A stretch of 64,000 nucleotides of DNA, from the NCBI RefSeq assembly GCF_018736085.1, contig NZ_CP076134.1, positions 2,366,501 to 2,430,500 on the forward strand. Direction: 5' to 3'. The stretch is from Bradyrhizobium sediminis (GTDB lineage: Bacteria; Pseudomonadota; Alphaproteobacteria; Rhizobiales; Xanthobacteraceae). The notes beneath the pieces are model-generated. The model was not told the origin of the DNA. It saw only the letters and a program-made list of their open reading frames with translations, and did no database searches. Shown here piece by piece: positions 60,559 to 64,000 of the stretch (the first letter of the stretch is position 1; each line of letters begins with the position of its first letter). A program made the position numbers and the translations under genes.

Positions 60559-60744
60559 ATGCTGGCCCTGGTTCTCTTGAGCGCAAGCCTGCCTTCCATT
60601 TTCTGCGCGGGCTGCGCTACGTTCCTTGCGTATAACGAGCGTCGGCAATGGGTCTGGTTCGCCGGTCTGTCCGTCCTGGCCGGGATCGGCGCGATCGGTG
60701 TCCTTCAGATGGTTCAGCTGTGGCGGCTTGCCGGTCACTCCTGA
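60559..60744 (+). CDS. Small membrane protein
   Basis: A 61-residue protein with two hydrophobic helices (LALVLLSASLPSIFCAGCATFLAY and VWFAGLSVLAGIGAIGVLQMVQLW) joined by a short basic turn (NERRQ). ATG 60559 follows ACGGGAGACGAAAAA. No family known. Confidence 0.5.
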   Translation: MLALVLLSASLPSIFCAGCATFLAYNERRQWVWFAGLSVLAGIGAIGVLQMVQLWRLAGHS

Positions 60745-60947
60745 CGGGCGGCGGGTCTCATTGAATGGTCTATCCCGGCCCATGGTTCGAAGCCTGATAA
60801 TCCAGGATGCGAAAGTTGAACCGCGGCCACTCTTTCGTTGGCCAGCATTCGCGCTAACGGTTTTGGGCTCGGCAAAACGTTTGGACCAGGACACGACGCA
60901 ACTCCACAACAGAGCCGAGATTCAAGCCGGATTCCGCCAATTCGTTC

Positions 60948-61817
60948 CTATTTCACCCCGGCAAGTTTATGAAGAACGGGCTCGAACTCTAAAATCCGTG
61001 CAGCCTGAATACAGATTCCAAGATGGTTTGGGATGCCTGACAAGGCCACCGACCTCGTCTGCGTCGGGATGGTGATTGTTATGATTTCGCCTTGAGCCTT
61101 ATGAAGGTGAACGGCATAGACAATGCCAATCATCCAAAGTCGGGTGCCCATCACCAACCCTCCGGGCACAGCGTAACTACCTTCGTTGAAAATGAAAACT
61201 GGTGAGCCGCTCGACCCAGGAAACACGGCCGCGTCCACCAAGAATTCTGGCCTGCCGCGGTAATTTCGATTGCACGCGGTGGCCGTGACGCCCCGTCGAA
61301 AAATTGGCAAATTGTTGACGTCGTCCCAAATCCCGTTGGGGTATCCGATCATCAAAACATCTTCCAACGGCGTCAGCGTCGAAAGCTGTTCAACGGAAGG
61401 AATGTTGTCCGAGTGTATCGTCGCCCAAAACGGGAAAATCTTTGCCTGTTCCAATTGCCGCAGTAGGGGCGCGAGGGGAATGGCCACAAGGTCAACATTT
61501 GGATCGGGGTGGTTGACCCAGCTTGGCTCGCTCACGTTGATTGGCATGTGGCGGTCGGTCGGCTGTTTATTTTCATCCGCGAGCGTCAAGGTGAACGTTA
61601 TCTGAATGGCACCGTCAACGACGTGACGATTTGTGATGACGACCGGGATATCTCCAATTTCAATAGGAGCATGAAAATCAAAATGAAATCCTGTTCCTGA
61701 AGACGTCGAACCGTCAGCTTTGCGACATTCAATCCGGATCGTGGAATGTTGTAACAACCGGGACGGCCCCAACGGGGGCGGGAGCGACACCTCGCTGACT
61801 AATCCGGCTTCGGTCAT
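60948..61817 (-). CDS. Trypsin-like serine protease (orphan)
   Basis: A 289-residue protein of the trypsin/V8-like fold, from ATG 61817 (GCGAGGCTGAA before it). The triad is visible: His in VVITNRHVVDGAI, Asp in NHPDPNVDLVAIPL, Ser in AVFPGSSGSPVFIF. There is no signal peptide and no PDZ domain, so it is not a Deg/HtrA protease; similar small trypsin-fold proteins occur on mobile elements and beside defence genes, sometimes as cytoplasmic effectors. GC is clearly lower than the core. Its substrate is unknown. It lies in the lower-GC patch beside the tRNA-Thr. Confidence 0.85.
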   Translation of the reverse strand: MTEAGLVSEVSLPPPLGPSRLLQHSTIRIECRKADGSTSSGTGFHFDFHAPIEIGDIPVVITNRHVVDGAIQITFTLTLADENKQPTDRHMPINVSEPSWVNHPDPNVDLVAIPLAPLLRQLEQAKIFPFWATIHSDNIPSVEQLSTLTPLEDVLMIGYPNGIWDDVNNLPIFRRGVTATACNRNYRGRPEFLVDAAVFPGSSGSPVFIFNEGSYAVPGGLVMGTRLWMIGIVYAVHLHKAQGEIITITIPTQTRSVALSGIPNHLGICIQAARILEFEPVLHKLAGVK

Positions 61818-61934
61818 TTCAGCCTCGCTTCGAGAGAACGGACATTGACCGACCAGTAGGGCCATTCAACCGTTTCCGGCACCAATCCCTAGCGATATTG
61901 CCAGCACTCGCAAGGTCCGCTGTAATATCTCGGC

Positions 61935-62361
61935 ATGGGCACCAAGTCACGAACGGCGATTTGGGGGCCCCAGATCAGAGGAGCCGAGCAACAAGCGCGG
62001 CACGCTCGGGAAGAGGCCCAGAAGGCCGTCCGTGAGGCCGATCGGGCGGAGGCTCATGAGTGGTCCGTCCGCATGGAGGGCTACGGTGGACCGGCGCAAC
62101 CATCCCCGACGATTGGCCAATGTCTCAACGGCGGACTTGGCTGGCTCGAGGTCGAATGTAACCGCTGCAAGACGCGCGCAAGCCTGCCACTGAACGGCCA
62201 TCCACCGGCCGCGCGACACGCCGGTATGGAAGCTCGAAGCATCCTTTAAATGTCGGTCATGCCGGAAGGGCCGCTACGCGCCGCCGGTCCACATGATCAA
62301 GCTGACGGCGACGCAGGAGATCACGCCTTACAAGTGGGTGCATCCAGACGAGGAGCGGTGA
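61935..62361 (+). pseudogene. Frameshifted CxxC zinc-ribbon-like protein
   Basis: The first part (MGTKSRTAIWG to GLGWLEVECNRCKTRASLPLNG) and a second part in the +1 frame (AIHRPRDTPVWKLEASFKC, then CRKGRYAPPVHMIKL and YKWVHPDEER followed by TGA 62359-62361) clearly belong to one protein type common in Bradyrhizobium. The two frames join at 62193-62198, where AACGGCC has one G more than the expected AACGCC. Each half carries a CxxC pair (CNRC and CRSC), so the intact protein would bind zinc. One base insertion inactivated it, unless it is a sequencing error. Confidence 0.75.
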
Positions 62362-62465
62362 AGAAGTTCGCCGTCTCGCTACCCGAGCCGCTACCCGGAA
62401 CAAAATTGGTGGGGCTTCCTATTTCAGGGCTGCCCGACTTCTCCATTGATAACAAGGAGTTTTGC

Positions 62466-62540
62466 TGGTGCCGGTTGAGAGGATTGAACTCCCGACCTTC
62501 GGTTTACAAAACCGCTGCTCTACCGCTGAGCTAAACCGGC
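62466..62540 (-). tRNA. tRNA-Thr (anticodon UGU)
   Basis: A 75-nt class I tRNA on the minus strand: acceptor GCCGGTT with fully paired AACCGGC, D arm TAGCTCAGCGGTAGAGCA, anticodon stem-loop CGGTTTTGTAAACCG with anticodon TGT, T arm GTCGGGAGTTCAATCCTCTC (short mismatch), and an encoded CCA end (62466-62468). The DNA on its 3' side, 60948-62465, is a lower-GC patch with an orphan protease. Confidence 0.95.
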
Positions 62541-62786
62541 GAATTGGATGCGATCGGCGGGGGACGAAAATCCTCACCTTATTTCGCTGACCGTTCGGCC
62601 GGTCGAATACCAGACTTGCCCGCAAAGGGCCAGAACCTCGCGCCGCCCCCTTCGTCGGGTGGGCCCCTGCGGGCAGTCATACTGGCGGCCATCCTCGCCC
62701 GTGGCTGGTTCCGAATCCGGGTTGTGCCGGCATCAAACCGATGTGAAATTCCGGGTTCTCCGTTTTGAGGAGTTGAGTGAGCGCCG

Positions 62787-63503
62787 ATGCAAACGCAGGA
62801 CATCGATTACCGCGCCGGCGCGGTCAATTTGCGCGGCTATCTCGCCTTCGAGGAGACCGATGCGGCGCGGCGGCCGGGCGTGCTGGTGTTTCACGAGGGG
62901 CCGGGGCTCGGCGAATTCGCGATGACGCGGGCGCGCCGGCTGGCGGAGCTTGGCTATGTGGCGCTCGCCGCCGACATGTACGGCGATCGCCGGCAGGGGC
63001 GTAACCTGCAGGAAATCGCAAAACTGGTCGGCGACCTCCGCAACGAGCCGGAAACGCTGCGCGGGCGCGGCCATGCCGCGCTGGCGACGCTGGCGGCGCT
63101 GCCGCAGGTCGATGCGGGCAGGCTCGCGGCGATCGGTTTCTGCTTCGGCGGCTCGGTGGTGCTGGAACTCGCCCGCGACGGCGCCGACCTCAAGGCCGCC
63201 GTCAGCTTTCACGGCGTGCTCACCACCAGGATGCCGGCGGTCTCCGGAAAGGTGAAGGCGAGTGTGCTGGTGCTGACCGGCGCCGATGATCCGCTGGCGC
63301 CGCCCGATCAGGTCGCTGCCTTCGAAAACGAGATGCGCGCGGCCGAAGTGCGGGACTGGCAGGTCATCAGCTACGGCGACACGCTGCACGGTTTCACCAA
63401 TCCGGCCGCCGACGGCTCGATGATGCGCACCGCGCTCTACAGCGCGCCGGCCGACCGCCGCTCATGGGCGTCGATGCGGGGGCTGTTGGATGAAGTTTTG
63501 TGA
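62787..63503 (+). CDS. Dienelactone hydrolase family protein
   Basis: A 238-residue alpha/beta-hydrolase of the dienelactone hydrolase family. The nucleophile elbow is AIGFCFGGSVVLELA with a catalytic Cys, as in true dienelactone hydrolases; the Asp is in VLTGADDPLAPP and the His in DTLHGFTNPAADG. The usual substrate class is lactones from chlorocatechol degradation, but many members have other esterase roles, and no aromatic pathway genes are nearby. ATG 62787 follows GTGAGCGCCG, a weak site. Confidence 0.88.
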   Translation: MQTQDIDYRAGAVNLRGYLAFEETDAARRPGVLVFHEGPGLGEFAMTRARRLAELGYVALAADMYGDRRQGRNLQEIAKLVGDLRNEPETLRGRGHAALATLAALPQVDAGRLAAIGFCFGGSVVLELARDGADLKAAVSFHGVLTTRMPAVSGKVKASVLVLTGADDPLAPPDQVAAFENEMRAAEVRDWQVISYGDTLHGFTNPAADGSMMRTALYSAPADRRSWASMRGLLDEVL

Positions 63504-63576
63504 GACTGAAAAAGTTGCGCGACGATGTTGGAAGTGTGCCAGTGATTTGCCCGACGTGTCGAGCTCTTTTCGAGGT

Positions 63577-63930
63577 GTCGCCGAGCCGCTTGCGCCAATG
63601 GCTCAGGTCCGAGCGCTCGTGCCGGAAGGCGTGCTGGAAAAACTCTTCGCCGGTGAAGAACTGGAAATACGGGTCATGGACCCAGCGCTCGCACACCCCT
63701 TCATCGGACAGCCCGTAAATCTGCTTGAGCAACAACAGCCCGATCATGAAGCGGGTCTCGATCCCCGGCCGGCCGTTCTCGCTGTAAAGCGGCGCGATCT
63801 CGCCGTCGATCCAGTCCCAATCGATCTTGCCGGCCAGCAGAACCAGCTCGTGCTTCAGGTTGATGATCTGGTCCAGCCGCGCCCGGAACAGATCGTTCGA
63901 TCCCGTCGTCTTGTGCTTCTTCGGCCGCAT
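63577..63930 (-). pseudogene. Truncated IS5-type transposase (N-terminal part)
   Basis: The first 118 residues of an IS5-family transposase: MRPKKHKTTG, then LFRARLDQIINLKHELVLLAGKIDWDWI, GIETRFMIGLLLLKQIYGLSDE and the conserved LSHWRKRLGD. After 63577 the frame continues without similarity (THSS-type residues), so the DDE core is lost. The 70 bases beyond the start codon to the window edge carry the end of the element. Beyond the break, a Bradyrhizobium-like repeat lies at 63504-63576. Confidence 0.78.
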
Positions 63931-64000
63931 CGTCCCCTCCGATGCACCACAGAATCATGGTCCGCAGCAAAAGGGAATCCACAAACGAAATTGCAAGGTT

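Noticed and set aside
1..64000. CRISPR array, prophage or rRNA operon
   Set aside because: No spaced direct repeats, phage structural genes or rRNA sequences were seen anywhere in the window.

Overview
The window looks like chromosomal DNA of a Bradyrhizobium-type alphaproteobacterium (Nitrobacteraceae). The evidence is the high GC with strong third-position bias, long antisense ORF shadows, the gene families present (DUF3126, DUF2336, BTLCP transglutaminase-like peptidase, PAS_5, Omp25/31-like porin, zinc-finger protein next to an FAD monooxygenase), and the dispersed palindromic intergenic repeats typical of that group. Species cannot be fixed from the sequence alone.

Layout. 1-4451: a lower-GC accessory stretch ending exactly at the 3' end of a tRNA-Leu, with a cut-off Hsp20 gene, the C-terminal stub of a peptide-ABC substrate-binding protein, repeats, a LOG-family protein and an endonuclease/exonuclease/phosphatase. 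4710-18034: core-type genes (lipoprotein, zinc-finger protein plus FAD monooxygenase, alpha/beta hydrolase, membrane proteins, cysE, DUF3126, gamma carbonic anhydrase, BTLCP peptidase, tandem PilZ, PAS_5). 18492-20342: a complete group II intron of IIC type just behind a textbook terminator. 20448-27571: rhomboid, CBS protein, patatin, secreted protein, PAS-GGDEF-EAL protein, nitroreductase. 27771-31926: RHH protein, a trimeric autotransporter adhesin broken by one in-frame stop, and a helix-turn-helix regulator. 32036-45818: thrS, small exported proteins, a GrlR-like protein, APC permease operon, yidD, a periplasmic ClpP-fold protein, NifU-like scaffold, folE, hisI, lytic transglycosylase, DUF2336 protein.

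45843-47505 is a nested mobile zone: a MITE-like palindromic element and an IS110-family (IS1111-group-like) insertion sequence, both inside a dispersed palindromic repeat. The IS has a roughly 240-nt non-coding tail behind its transposase that is a candidate bridge RNA and contains short words matching the flanking target and the junction; this is the most interesting signal in the window. 47506-56833: Hpt protein and response regulator, NAD kinase, a CHASE2 adenylate cyclase with a FecR-like partner, S10 carboxypeptidase, beta-lactamase-fold hydrolase and a TPR protein. 57100-60744: small exported or membrane proteins and an outer-membrane beta-barrel whose last codons are duplicated in tandem past the stop. 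60948-62465: a second lower-GC patch on the 3' side of a tRNA-Thr, with an orphan trypsin-like protease and a frameshifted CxxC protein. 62787-64000: dienelactone hydrolase and a truncated IS5-type transposase.

No rRNA, CRISPR array, prophage structural gene or integrase was seen. Several proteins point to envelope biology and signalling (PilZ, GGDEF/EAL, cyclase, Hpt/receiver, PAS), but no single large pathway cluster is present.
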